DNA of 64,000 nucleotides from Geminocystis sp. NIES-3708 (GTDB lineage Bacteria; Cyanobacteriota; Cyanobacteriia; Cyanobacteriales; Cyanobacteriaceae): the NCBI RefSeq assembly GCF_001548095.1, contig NZ_AP014815.1:1487656-1551655 (forward strand). Reading direction: 5' to 3'. Position numbers and translations under genes: made by a program. The notes under the pieces are model-generated. The model saw nothing but the letters and a program-made list of their open reading frames with translations. It did not search any database and was not told the DNA's origin. Below are positions 25,889-34,771 of the stretch, piece by piece (the first letter of the stretch is position 1; every line of letters begins with the position of its first letter).

Positions 25889-26776
25889 TTAATTGTTATA
25901 TAGCTTATCAATTGCCAATTCTAATTCATCTTGTTTAATTAAAGATTCACCAATTAAAACAGCATTTGCTCCAGCATTTTTAACAAAATCTAAATCATTT
26001 TTGGTATATAATCCAGATTCACTCACGATAGTAATTTGTTTATTAATAATAGTTTCTTTTCTTGCAGATAAAATATCTTTAGTTGTATCTAAACTAAGAG
26101 TAAAATCTTCTAAATTACGATTATTAATACCAATTAATTTTACGTCATCAATAGCCAAAACTCGATCTAATTCTTCTAAAGTATGAACTTCAATTAAAGC
26201 TGTCATTCCTAAACTATGAATTATTTTTAAAAAATATTGCAAATCATTATCTTTTAAGATTGCTGCAATTAATAAAACTGCATCTGCACCATTAACTCTT
26301 GCTAAATAAATTTGATAAGGATAAATAATAAATTCTTTACATAACAAAGGTATTTTAACAGCTGCTCTAACTTTAGCTAAATTTTCAAAACTTCCTTGAA
26401 AAAACTCTTCATCTGTTAATACAGATAAACAACTTGCTCCACCTGTTTCATAAGATTTAGCAATAGTAATAGGATCAAAATTTTCTTTGATAACTCCTTT
26501 ACTAGGAGAAGCTTTTTTTACCTCTGCAATTAAAGCAGGTTTTTTCTCTGAATTATGCAATGCAGAAAGAAAATTGAGGGGAAAAGAAGATAATTCTGCT
26601 ACTTTTTTACGCAAATCTAATAAAGAAAGGCGATCGCGCATTTTTTCTACTTCTTTTTCTTTATGCCAAACAATTTTTTCTAAAATATTTCGTGGCTCAT
26701 TTTCAGGGGAGATAACTTGATAACGTAAACTTTCTATGGCAATAGGAGGAGAAGGTTGTTGACGACGAATTTTCAT
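25889..26776 (-). CDS. trpC: Indole-3-glycerol phosphate synthase
   Basis: TrpC closes the indole ring in tryptophan biosynthesis (CdRP to indoleglycerol phosphate plus CO2). At 295 residues it has the N-terminal extension usual in cyanobacteria ([19 protein letters not shown]). Key motifs are [13 protein letters not shown] (catalytic Lys), [13 protein letters not shown] (Lys/Glu), [20 protein letters not shown] and VSESGLYT. No other trp gene is adjacent. One copy of a dispersed 18-19-bp repeat lies 38 bp upstream. Confidence 0.97.
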   Translation of the reverse strand: MKIRRQQPSPPIAIESLRYQVISPENEPRNILEKIVWHKEKEVEKMRDRLSLLDLRKKVAELSSFPLNFLSALHNSEKKPALIAEVKKASPSKGVIKENFDPITIAKSYETGGASCLSVLTDEEFFQGSFENLAKVRAAVKIPLLCKEFIIYPYQIYLARVNGADAVLLIAAILKDNDLQYFLKIIHSLGMTALIEVHTLEELDRVLAIDDVKLIGINNRNLEDFTLSLDTTKDILSARKETIINKQITIVSESGLYTKNDLDFVKNAGANAVLIGESLIKQDELELAIDKLYNN

Positions 26777-27062
26777 AAATAGATCAATTAATTCATGGAA
26801 CTATTCATATTTTACTTGGATCTTGCACTAACAATAAAAGATACAAATAACCACGATTAGCTTTAGAAGTGAAGGATTAACGTGATTTTTGTTGCCTATT
26901 GTTTCTTTAACTTTATTGATGATTCATTATTAATTGTTAATTATTAATTGTTAATTGCCAATTGTTACTTGTAATTAGTACCATTTTAAGAGAATATAGT
27001 TTTGGTGTTTTGTACCCAATATGTCTCGAAATTAGAAAAAAGATTTAAGAGTATAAACTTAT
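26777..27062. promoter_or_regulatory. Divergent spacer between trpC and efp
   Basis: This 286-bp region between divergent genes must hold both promoters. It contains the dispersed repeat (26814-26831) and a run of TTAATTGTTAATT-type heptamer-like repeats (about 26926-26972). Such AT-rich short tandem repeats recur in several spacers here (17670, 18990, 19376, 41745). No operator was recognised. Confidence 0.5.
26814..26831 (+). repeat. Dispersed repeat ACTTRGATCTTGCACTAA, copy 1
   Basis: This is one of three copies in the window (also 39339-39357 and 55074-55092). This copy has G for A at position 5. All three have the same plus-strand orientation and lie upstream of minus-strand genes. Confidence 0.75.
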
Positions 27063-27620
27063 ATGATTTCAAGTAACGATTTTCGCCCCGGTGTTAGTAT
27101 TGAATTAGATGGTAGTGTTTGGCGAGTGGTAGAATTTTTGCACGTAAAACCCGGTAAGGGATCAGCTTTCGTGCGCACTAAACTAAAAAATGCTCAAAGT
27201 GGCAATGTCATGGAAAAAACTTTTCGTGCTGGAGAAACTGTGCCTCAAGCTAACCTTGAAAAAAGGACTATGCAACATACTTACAAAGAAGGTGATCAAT
27301 TTATTTTCATGGATATGGAAACCTTTGAAGAAGTAACACTCAGTGCTTCTCAAGTAGGAGATCGTGCTAAGTTTATCAAAGAAGAAATGGAAGTCAACGT
27401 TTTATTTTGGAATACTTCAGTCTTAGACATTGAATTACCTACTTCAGTAACACTAGAAATCATCGAAACAGATCCGGGTGTCAAAGGTGATACGGCTACC
27501 GGTGGCACAAAACCAGCAATTGTCGAAACAGGAGCACAAATTATGGTACCTTTATTTGTCTCTATCGGTGAGAAAATTAAAGTTGATACCAGAAATGGCA
27601 GTTATTTAGGAAGAGAATAA
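27063..27620 (+). CDS. efp: Elongation factor P
   Basis: EF-P binds ribosomes stalled at polyproline stretches and promotes peptide bond formation. It is 185 residues with the three usual beta-barrel domains: KOW-like N-terminus, the loop [17 protein letters not shown] with tip Lys32, the central OB fold (about 65-125) and the C-terminal OB fold ending [15 protein letters not shown] 27063 matches the family start. It is followed 81 bp later by accB, an efp-accB order common in cyanobacteria. Confidence 0.98.
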   Translation: MISSNDFRPGVSIELDGSVWRVVEFLHVKPGKGSAFVRTKLKNAQSGNVMEKTFRAGETVPQANLEKRTMQHTYKEGDQFIFMDMETFEEVTLSASQVGDRAKFIKEEMEVNVLFWNTSVLDIELPTSVTLEIIETDPGVKGDTATGGTKPAIVETGAQIMVPLFVSIGEKIKVDTRNGSYLGRE

Positions 27621-27701
27621 CTTTATATTGACTATCATTAAAATAAATCTTTATTTTTTTCTCCCAAATTCTAATTAATTCATTGATATATATATTAAAA
27701 A

Positions 27702-28199
27702 GTGCCAATAGATTTTAATCAACTCCGAGAATTTATCGAGGCGATCGCCAAAACAGATATAACGGAATTAGCGATTAAGGAAGGGGATTTTGAACTAACA
27801 CTTCAAAAAACAAGTCCTCACATCAACAATACCACTTATACAATATCTCAGCCATTAAACGTGGCAACGCCTTCTTTAGAAGTAACTAAGCCAATGGAAA
27901 CAGAGGCAAAACTACCCTTAGTTACAGAAAAATCTTCCCCAGTTAAAAAAACTGATAATTGGATTGAAATTACATCTCCTATGGTAGGAACATTTTATAG
28001 TGCATCAGCCCCTGGAGAAGCTCCTTTTGTGAATGTTGGAGATCGCATTTCCAATGGTCATATAGTGTGTATTATTGAAGCGATGAAACTGATGAACGAA
28101 ATTGAAGCGGAAGTATCAGGACAAGTTATGGAAATTGTAGTAGAAAATGGTGAACCCGTTGAATATGGGCAAACCTTACTATGGATAGCACCAAATTGA
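27702..28199 (+). CDS. accB: Biotin carboxyl carrier protein of acetyl-CoA carboxylase
   Basis: AccB carries the biotin that shuttles CO2 in acetyl-CoA carboxylase, the first step of fatty acid synthesis. It is 165 residues with a GTG start ([15 protein letters not shown]). An N-terminal helix region and a Pro/Thr-rich linker (about 45-85) are followed by the biotinyl domain with the biotin Lys in [14 protein letters not shown]. The thumb-like [20 protein letters not shown] is typical. It is probably co-transcribed with efp. Confidence 0.97.
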   Translation: MPIDFNQLREFIEAIAKTDITELAIKEGDFELTLQKTSPHINNTTYTISQPLNVATPSLEVTKPMETEAKLPLVTEKSSPVKKTDNWIEITSPMVGTFYSASAPGEAPFVNVGDRISNGHIVCIIEAMKLMNEIEAEVSGQVMEIVVENGEPVEYGQTLLWIAPN

Positions 28200-28205
28200 T
28201 TATTA

Positions 28206-28243
28206 GGGGGGAATGGTATTCGCCCAAGAATTGGTATCCCCCC
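28206..28243. repeat. Hairpin after accB containing a repeated motif
   Basis: GGGGGGA (28206-28212) and TCCCCCC (28237-28243) can pair around a 24-base loop, with no T run behind. The inner sequence GAATGGTATTCGCCCAA recurs in nearly the same form at 48543-48559 (GAATGGTATTTGCCCAA). It sits between convergent accB and cobH and may serve as a bidirectional terminator or be a dispersed palindromic repeat. Confidence 0.45.
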
Positions 28244-28263
28244 AAGAAATAATAATTTAATAA

Positions 28264-28881
28264 TTAATTAATGGTTAATTGTTTCGCCATCCATGCCAAA
28301 TCGATTAAACCATCAATAATTGCCATTGCTAAATTAACTCCTCCTTTGCAACTATCGACTCTGATGTGAGAAATCGAAGAATCTCTCAATTTCATATTAA
28401 TAGCCTCCTTATAGATAAAACCAGAAGCCGTAGTAATAATCAAACTAGGTTTAATCTCCTGTGATTCAATAAAATCTAATAAAGAATCTAAGATGATCTG
28501 ATTTTGTCCAAACACGTAAATTGCATAAGGATAACGATAAGCTAAATTTTCCAATATGGAAGAGGGTTTCTGTTCAAAAACAATATTACTAGAAATTGCT
28601 TCCACGGAATAAACAGGATTAAGAAAAGTTGATTGTAATAAAGAAGTAATACTAGTTTGAAGAATAGAAGTATCAACAATAATAGGAACTCTAGCGGATA
28701 ATGCTGCCGCACCTGATTGTAACGCATTACTCGAAAAAGAAACCAAAGAATGATAATCGAAATCCCCACTAACATAAATAGTACGTCGAACTATTTCATA
28801 TTCAGCGGGGGAAAATTTACCTCGATTAACTTCTTGATCGATAATAGCTAAATTTTGAGCCGTTAATAAATTCCATTTCAT
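28264..28881 (-). CDS. Precorrin-8X methylmutase (cobalt-precorrin-8 methylmutase) family
   Basis: This 205-residue CobH/CbiC family protein is in the cobalamin (corrin ring) pathway, where it moves the C-11 methyl group to C-12 to give hydrogenobyrinic acid or cobyrinic acid. Family features are EYEIVRRTIYVSGDFDYHSL, GAAALSARVPIIVDTSIL and the C-terminal DSCKGGVNLAMAIIDGLIDLA. The residue after RRTI is Tyr where CobH/CbiC enzymes usually have the catalytic His (I-H-x-x-G/A-D). The usual P-V-G-F segment reads ASGFIYKEAI. It stands alone, without other cob/cbi genes. Confidence 0.82.
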   Translation of the reverse strand: MKWNLLTAQNLAIIDQEVNRGKFSPAEYEIVRRTIYVSGDFDYHSLVSFSSNALQSGAAALSARVPIIVDTSILQTSITSLLQSTFLNPVYSVEAISSNIVFEQKPSSILENLAYRYPYAIYVFGQNQIILDSLLDFIESQEIKPSLIITTASGFIYKEAINMKLRDSSISHIRVDSCKGGVNLAMAIIDGLIDLAWMAKQLTIN

Positions 28882-28922
28882 TAAAGTTTAAAAATCAATA
28901 ATATTGATTATTTTACTTCAAT

Positions 28923-29732
28923 TTATGTTTCATAGGGAGTTTGCTGATTGAGTAAAGGAGAGAAATAAGCGACTAATGCACCTAAAGCAAAACCAATGAC
29001 ATTACGAAATATCGGCAACCATTCAGAAGTACGAGTAACAACAGGTCCCATACCGAAAGCAAAAAACAAAATTCCCCATAAAGGAGAAATAATTAATACC
29101 CATTGCCATGCAAAAACTTGTCCGGGTTTACGGGGATGCCCAGCTACTCCAAAAATAATACCACCTACCACGGATGTGACTAAAGTTAAAATCCATTGCT
29201 CTTGAGGTAATCCGGGTACGACAGAACAACCACCTTTAGCTAAACAACCTTTGACAGTATCTAAAGCCTCGGCGATAGAGTTATTCTCTCCATTATCACG
29301 AACATAATACATATTGCCAAATCGAGTTTGTAATTCAATCCAAAAAGTACGAGGAAGTAGTTTATAAACATCGTCACCAACACTAAAAGCCAGTAAATTA
29401 CCACCTCTGCCATCAGCCACTAAAAGGATACTTTGATCATCTAAATCCCAAAACTTAATCACTGCCCTCCCAGGAGATTGATCATATTGGGTTAAAATTC
29501 TTAATTTCCATCCTGTTTGTTGTTCAAAATCTTCTATTTGTTTAGTTATAGATTCTTCCTGTAATGTAGGCAAATAATTTGCTAAATCAACGATAGGAGT
29601 AACTTCTGCTGGTAACAATTCAGGATTATTTACCGCAGATGCAGAAGAATAAGGAGTAAACAACCATGTAGAAATACTGATTAAGCCAATAACCAAGGCA
29701 ATGAAAGTTTTACGAATTAGACGATTTTGCAT
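28923..29732 (-). CDS. TPM-domain protein (Psb32/TLP18.3-like)
   Basis: This 269-residue protein has an N-terminal signal or anchor (about 8-30, TFIALVIGLISISTWLF, then Ala-rich). A TPM domain follows (about 45-170: YLPTLQEESITKQIEDFEQQ, LRILTQYDQSPG, LVADGRGGNLLAFSVGDDVY), with a Cys pair GCLAKGGCS. Three hydrophobic segments end the protein (about 180-262). The TPM family includes Psb32/TLP18.3, linked to photosystem II repair. The domain probably faces the lumen or periplasm. It is 41 bp from the mutase gene on the same strand. Confidence 0.8.
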   Translation of the reverse strand: MQNRLIRKTFIALVIGLISISTWLFTPYSSASAVNNPELLPAEVTPIVDLANYLPTLQEESITKQIEDFEQQTGWKLRILTQYDQSPGRAVIKFWDLDDQSILLVADGRGGNLLAFSVGDDVYKLLPRTFWIELQTRFGNMYYVRDNGENNSIAEALDTVKGCLAKGGCSVVPGLPQEQWILTLVTSVVGGIIFGVAGHPRKPGQVFAWQWVLIISPLWGILFFAFGMGPVVTRTSEWLPIFRNVIGFALGALVAYFSPLLNQQTPYET

Positions 29733-30028
29733 AATGTTCAGCTACAAAAAGATTTTAATAAAAGTTTTTTAATTTTTGTTACAAATGTTAACTTTTATTT
29801 TAACCTAAGAACTATAAGCAACGAGAAGTTTTTTCTTTAAATCTAATTTTTTATCTATGGCTGACAAGACATGGAAATCTTTGATAGCAATAGATAATCT
29901 TAGTCTATCTAGTTTAAAATGAGAAATTAAGGCGATAAAAAAATAGACACAAGAGAAAAGATCTACAATCTCTTTTATGATTACCTATTACTTGTTTTCT
30001 CACTTTGTGCAAAAACGTCTAAAAAATA
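29733..30028. other. Divergent spacer, 296 bp
   Basis: This AT-rich region holds the promoters of the divergent TPM and 404-residue genes. No clear hexamers, operators or short genes were recognised. Confidence 0.4.
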
Positions 30029-31243
30029 ATGATTGAAATTGAACAAGAAATTAACACTGCTATCAAAGGTTTAACTAGAAGAAAAAATTTAAAAAAAGAA
30101 CATATTTTAGTTTTCGAAAATGCTTTAGCCAATCCTGAAATAAATAGTCAAATTTATACTAAATATCTTAATGGTAATAACACAATAATGGCTTTACAAC
30201 AGGCTATTTATACCTCAGAAATGGTAAGGTTACTAACTTTAAGGGCAATAATTATTCCTGATGCTTTATCAGAGTTTTTAGAGTGGTTAAATAATAGAAA
30301 AGGAAAAAAGAAAGATCATTATGAGATGTGTATAGATTTTCAATTAAGTTTAGGTAGTTTTTTATCAAATAATACTCCTTTTATTAATTATAATTTAAGA
30401 CTAGGAGTACAATTAATATTACTGAATTTAGTAAAAAAACCTGAGCTATTATCTATAGTCTTTTGGTTACTAAAATCTCCTGAAACTTTATGGGGAAAAA
30501 CTTATGATCAAGAAATAAGAATTTCTTTGGAAAATCAATTAGCTTTTATGTCTCAATTCCCCAACAATTCTACTAATTTTGACTTATTTACCCATGAACA
30601 ATATCAAAAATTTCGAGAAAAAAGAAACCCTCCTATTATAAATAAATATAAAGTATTAGCAATTTTATTAAGTAAATTAGGTGATAAATCATTAATTTTG
30701 GCTATGTTTTTTTATCAAATATCATCAGGAAAAGTTCCCAGTAATATATATCAAAAAATAAAACCAAATTTAACAAAAATATTTGGAGTTACTATTAAAG
30801 AAGAGTTTAATTTTATTCGTAGTTTAAGAAAAATTATGAATATTTTCCGAAAAGAAATGCTTTATTGCTTCGGATGGATGATTATTTGGTTTACTATTTT
30901 TGCTATTTGTGGGAACATAAATTCATCATTAATTATTATACCAATGATTGCTAATTTACCTTTAGTTAGTTTTTATTTAATTGGTTTAATCTTTATAGGA
31001 TTTACACAAATATTTTTACACTCAATTAATTATTATGAATATCATTCTAGTGATGAAAATATTATGATAATTTCTGTAATGTTTAACATTCTTTTATTAC
31101 CTTATTTATTAAACTATATTTATCGTTATCAATTATTTAAAAATAAAAAAATAGGTTTTAGAATTAAAGAATTTTTTGTATGGTTAATTCCTTTCTTTTT
31201 ACTATATGCAATTGTGACATTTTTAATGGATTATCTTTCATAA
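30029..31243 (+). CDS. Unrecognised membrane protein with a large soluble N-terminus
   Basis: This is a 404-residue protein I cannot assign. Residues 1 to about 265 are soluble and helical (EQEINTAIKGLTRRKN, LSEFLEWLNNRKGKKKD), possibly alpha-solenoid-like. The C-terminal third has about four hydrophobic spans (CFGWMIIWFTIFAICG, SLIIIPMIANLPLVSFYLIG, IMIISVMFNILLLPYLL, FFVWLIPFFLLYAIVTFLM). No catalytic motif is evident. It converges with cysW, 45 bp away. Confidence 0.6.
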   Translation: MIEIEQEINTAIKGLTRRKNLKKEHILVFENALANPEINSQIYTKYLNGNNTIMALQQAIYTSEMVRLLTLRAIIIPDALSEFLEWLNNRKGKKKDHYEMCIDFQLSLGSFLSNNTPFINYNLRLGVQLILLNLVKKPELLSIVFWLLKSPETLWGKTYDQEIRISLENQLAFMSQFPNNSTNFDLFTHEQYQKFREKRNPPIINKYKVLAILLSKLGDKSLILAMFFYQISSGKVPSNIYQKIKPNLTKIFGVTIKEEFNFIRSLRKIMNIFRKEMLYCFGWMIIWFTIFAICGNINSSLIIIPMIANLPLVSFYLIGLIFIGFTQIFLHSINYYEYHSSDENIMIISVMFNILLLPYLLNYIYRYQLFKNKKIGFRIKEFFVWLIPFFLLYAIVTFLMDYLS

Positions 31244-31288
31244 GCTAACTTCCTAGAAAAAAATATGTTAAATAATAATTATCTTTTT

Positions 31289-32107
31289 CTACTTAGATAT
31301 TTTTTGGCGATGATCTAAAATTTGTTCACAAATAATTGTTAATAAAGTAATTAATGCTAGTAAAGAAGCAGCACTAAAAGCCGCTATCGTTTCATAGTTA
31401 CTATAAGTTTGTTCGATGTGTAAAGTTAAAGTATTTGTTTTACTAATAATTCTCCCTGAAACAACGGCAACAGCACCAAATTCCCCCAAAGCTCTAGCAG
31501 TACATAAAATAACACCATAAAGCACAGCCCAATTAATATTTGGTAAAATAACTTGCCAAAAAACCTGCCAAGGTGATGCTCCAAGTATCATAGCACTTTC
31601 TTCTTGATCCTTATCCAGATTTTCCAACGCAGGTAATACTTCCCTAACGACAAAAGGTACGGTAATCACCATAGTAACAAGAATCATACTAGGTAAAGCA
31701 AACAGTATTTTCAGGTCAAAAGCAACCACTATAGATTTAAAAATACTATCGATAGGGCTGAAAAGCAACACAAACATTAAACCAATAATGACAGGGGAAA
31801 TGGTTAGGGGTAAATCAATAATTCCCAATAAAAGTTGTTTACCTACAAAATTTTGTCTTGCTAATACCCATGCGGCTAATAAACCAAAAATTGTATTCAC
31901 AGGAACTGCGATCACTGTAATAATAAGGCTTAACATCAGAGCATGATGAGCTTCTGGGGTATTAATTCCTTGCCAATAAGCACTGACTCCTTGAGAAAAG
32001 GCTTCATAAAAAATATTAATTAGAGGTAATAATACAACTAAAGCTAAAAATCCTAAACCGATTGTAATTAATATATATCGCTCCCAAGGAAATATTTTTT
32101 GTTTCAA
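31289..32107 (-). CDS. cysW: Sulfate/thiosulfate ABC transporter permease CysW
   Basis: This 272-residue permease has six predicted spans and the ABC-coupling EAA motif ESAMILGASPWQVFWQVILPN. It pairs with CysT to form the membrane channel of the sulfate/thiosulfate importer. It is the last gene of a minus-strand sbpA-cysT-cysW operon, 63 bp after cysT. The ATPase gene cysA, which often follows, is not here: a convergent gene lies directly downstream. Confidence 0.95.
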   Translation of the reverse strand: MKQKIFPWERYILITIGLGFLALVVLLPLINIFYEAFSQGVSAYWQGINTPEAHHALMLSLIITVIAVPVNTIFGLLAAWVLARQNFVGKQLLLGIIDLPLTISPVIIGLMFVLLFSPIDSIFKSIVVAFDLKILFALPSMILVTMVITVPFVVREVLPALENLDKDQEESAMILGASPWQVFWQVILPNINWAVLYGVILCTARALGEFGAVAVVSGRIISKTNTLTLHIEQTYSNYETIAAFSAASLLALITLLTIICEQILDHRQKISK

Positions 32108-32170
32108 AATAACCTCAATAAATAATTAGTCACTTGTTATTAGTCATAGGGAAATTACCTTTGCCCATTG

Positions 32171-33055
32171 TTAATTATTTTGGCTATGTCTTTGACTCCA
32201 TCGTTGTAAAATTCCTGCAAGAATCAGAAAAACCAACGCTAATATTAAAAGTACGATCGCCACTGCGGTAGCACCTACAAAATCAAATTGTTCTAAGCGT
32301 TGATAAATATAAACCGTAGCCATTAAAGTTTCATTGGGAATATTGCCAGAAATAATGAAAGCAACTCCAAATTCACCGATACCTCTAGCTAAAGCAAGGG
32401 TAAAACCTGTTAAAATGGAAGGCAAAATTTGGGGTAAAATTACCTTCCAAAAACACTGCCAAGAATTAGCACCCAAAATCTTAGCGGCTTCTTCAACTTC
32501 AGGTTCAAAATCTATTAATACAGGTTGAACAGTTCTGACTACAAAAGGTAAAGTAACAAAAATTTGTGCAACTAAAATACCAATAACTGAGGATGTTAAA
32601 TTAACTTCTTCAATGTCAAAGTGTTGAAATAATTTTCCTAAAAAGGTATCAGGCTCAAATAATTGTCCGATAACTCCTGCCGGAGAATAAAGAGACATCA
32701 AGGTTATGCCCACCACAACCCCCGGAATAGCCAAGGGTAAATCAATTAAGCCATTAGCAATTCTTTTGCCCACAAAGTCATATCTAACCAAAATCCAGGC
32801 TAAAATTACGCCAAAAATACTATTAATTAAAGCGGCACCTAAAGCTGTACCAAAGGTTAATTTATAAGCATCAATGGCAATTTCTGAGGTAATTAAAGGG
32901 ATAATTTGTGTTAAAGGTTTTTGACTAACTTTCCAGAATAAGGCAGTTAATGGAAGTATAATTATAATACTAATATATAGAAAAACAATCCCTCTTAAGA
33001 GAAGTTGATAACGAATAAATGTCTGCCACCCAGAGATTAAATTAAGAGTCATCAT
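32171..33055 (-). CDS. cysT: Sulfate/thiosulfate ABC transporter permease CysT
   Basis: This 294-residue permease has six spans. The EAA motif is EVEEAAKILGANSWQCFWKV. FTLALARGIGEFGVAFIISG near the C-terminus is characteristic of sulfate permeases. It starts 10 bp after the sbpA stop, indicating co-transcription and probably translational coupling. Confidence 0.95.
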   Translation of the reverse strand: MMTLNLISGWQTFIRYQLLLRGIVFLYISIIIILPLTALFWKVSQKPLTQIIPLITSEIAIDAYKLTFGTALGAALINSIFGVILAWILVRYDFVGKRIANGLIDLPLAIPGVVVGITLMSLYSPAGVIGQLFEPDTFLGKLFQHFDIEEVNLTSSVIGILVAQIFVTLPFVVRTVQPVLIDFEPEVEEAAKILGANSWQCFWKVILPQILPSILTGFTLALARGIGEFGVAFIISGNIPNETLMATVYIYQRLEQFDFVGATAVAIVLLILALVFLILAGILQRWSQRHSQNN

Positions 33056-33065
33056 TCAGTAAATC

Positions 33066-34082
33066 TTACTTCCTAGCGGCTTGTAAAGCTCTATCAAATA
33101 ATGCACCATCATCAAATAATCTTTTATTAACCGCAGGCCAACCACCAAAATCAGTGATATTATAAATTCTTGAAACTTTAAGAAAGTCTTTTTCGTTAGC
33201 TTTTCTGATTTTCTCATCAATAGGGCGATAACCAGCTTGAGCATAAATGGCTTGAGCTTTAGGAGTAAACAGAAATTTAGTAAAGGCTTCAGCTACTTGA
33301 CGTGTACCTCGCTTATCTACCACACTATCAATTACTGTCACAGGAAAATCAACTCTTAAGTTAGGAGAAGGTGCAACATAAGGAAAATCTTTAGGAATGG
33401 CATCATTAGTGAAGATAATTTCATTCTCAAAATTAATTAATACATCTCCCACCCGATTTTTTACAAAAGTATCTGTTGCTTCTCTTCCAGAATTAACTAA
33501 ATTTTTAATATTTTTAACAAAAGCATTAAAATAAGTATTTGCTTTAGCTTCTCCTTCAGTTTTCCAAATAGCACCATATCCAGCTAAAGCACCCCAACGA
33601 GCATTACCCGACGTTTTTGGGTTAATAGCGACAATTTCTACACCATCACGAGTTAAATCCTTCCATGTTTTGATCTTTTTAGGATTCCCCGCCCGAGTAA
33701 TTAATACCATAACACTACTAGCAGGACTTGCACCATTAGGAAGGCGTTTACTCCAATTAGGATTAACCAGCTTTTTCTCTACTAAGGGAGTAATAAATTC
33801 TTGGAGATTTTGAGCGAGAATATCGGCTTCTAATCCTCCTAAAACTGCTCTGGTTTGAGCGGCTGATGCACCATAGGATTCTTTAAAAGTAACATCTTGT
33901 CCTGTTTTTGACTTCCATTCTTTTTGAAATTCAGGAATTAATTTAGAAAATACTGGTTTAGCTACAGCATAACTAACAAGAGTTAATTCAACAGTTTTGG
34001 GTTTTTTTTGAGCTAAGGCGGGTAAAGCAAATTGAGCTATTAATCCTGAGAGAGCAAACAATACATAACGTCTGTTTAACAT
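33066..34082 (-). CDS. sbpA: Periplasmic sulfate-binding protein
   Basis: This is 338 residues from ATG 34082 (MLNRRYVLFALSGLIAQFAL), which gives a proper signal peptide cleaved after PALA. The frame is open to 34199 but the extra N-terminus would mask the signal. The mature protein is a type II solute-binding fold with ELTLVSYAVAKPVFSKLIP, SYGASAAQTRAVLGGLEADI, TSGNARWGALAGYGA and INFENEIIF, as in SbpA/CysP. It delivers sulfate to CysT-CysW. It is first in the operon, and expression under sulfur limitation is expected from the family. Confidence 0.95.
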   Translation of the reverse strand: MLNRRYVLFALSGLIAQFALPALAQKKPKTVELTLVSYAVAKPVFSKLIPEFQKEWKSKTGQDVTFKESYGASAAQTRAVLGGLEADILAQNLQEFITPLVEKKLVNPNWSKRLPNGASPASSVMVLITRAGNPKKIKTWKDLTRDGVEIVAINPKTSGNARWGALAGYGAIWKTEGEAKANTYFNAFVKNIKNLVNSGREATDTFVKNRVGDVLINFENEIIFTNDAIPKDFPYVAPSPNLRVDFPVTVIDSVVDKRGTRQVAEAFTKFLFTPKAQAIYAQAGYRPIDEKIRKANEKDFLKVSRIYNITDFGGWPAVNKRLFDDGALFDRALQAARK

Positions 34083-34570
34083 TTTCTGTTTTCTCCTATT
34101 AAAGTTTATCTTGAGCGAACTATCACGTCTAGTATTGCCAAGTTTGAACTGACGCTTGGTATTCAAATACATTTTAAAATAGATTAAGAAAAAAGTCAAA
34201 TGCGTTAGAATAACATTTCTATGTTGAAAATCTCATAATAAGAAGATATTTTTCCATTGAAGAGACAAAATAAAATGGGTATATAAAAATATTGGTTTCT
34301 GAAAAATTATTTCTATTGCATGGTTGTGAAGAAATAACATTCGTTTTATAGAAAATATTTCGTGATAGATTAATCTTCCAGCTTTCTTTTTGTTCTATTC
34401 AACAATTATTGTCTGAAATAAAATACATTTATTTAGTGCGTATGTATTAAAATACCTTTATTTTTTCTTCTCAATCTACTGACTTTAAATTCTCAAAAAA
34501 GAGAAAAATTACTTTATAGGAGCTACTATTATTGCTGAGATGATTAAACTATGATATTTTAGAATAAGTT
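34083..34570. promoter_or_regulatory. Spacer upstream of sbpA and tRNA-Arg
   Basis: This region of about 490 bp should hold the sbpA promoter (minus strand) and the tRNA promoter (plus strand). A TATGAT -10-like hexamer at 34550-34555 lies 15 bases before the tRNA. No sulfur-response operator was recognised. Confidence 0.45.
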
Positions 34571-34643
34571 GGGTGCGTAGCTCAGGGGATAGAGCACCAG
34601 ATTCCGGTTCTGGGTGTCGGGGGTTCGATTCCCTCCGTACTCG
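34571..34643 (+). tRNA. tRNA-Arg (anticodon CCG)
   Basis: This 73-base cloverleaf has an acceptor stem GGGTGCG/CGTACTC with two G-U pairs and a D arm GCTC...GAGC. The anticodon arm is CCAGA-TTCCGGT-TCTGG, giving anticodon CCG (Arg codon CGG). The T arm is GGGGG-TTCGATT-CCCTC, with one G-U pair. The discriminator base is G. CCA is not encoded. Confidence 0.95.
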
Positions 34644-34771
34644 TTTTCTCTCAAGTTCATTTTTCATATTCTGACTTTTGGGAAAATTGTATTTATGACT
34701 GTGAAGTCTCTTCGGTTTGCTGAATATTTTTTCTATAAAATTGTAGGTTTATTCAGCAAACTATAATCATG

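Noticed and set aside
34083-34199. Extended N-terminus of sbpA
   Set aside because: The upstream ATG would hide the signal peptide that begins at 34082 (MLNRRYVLFALSG).
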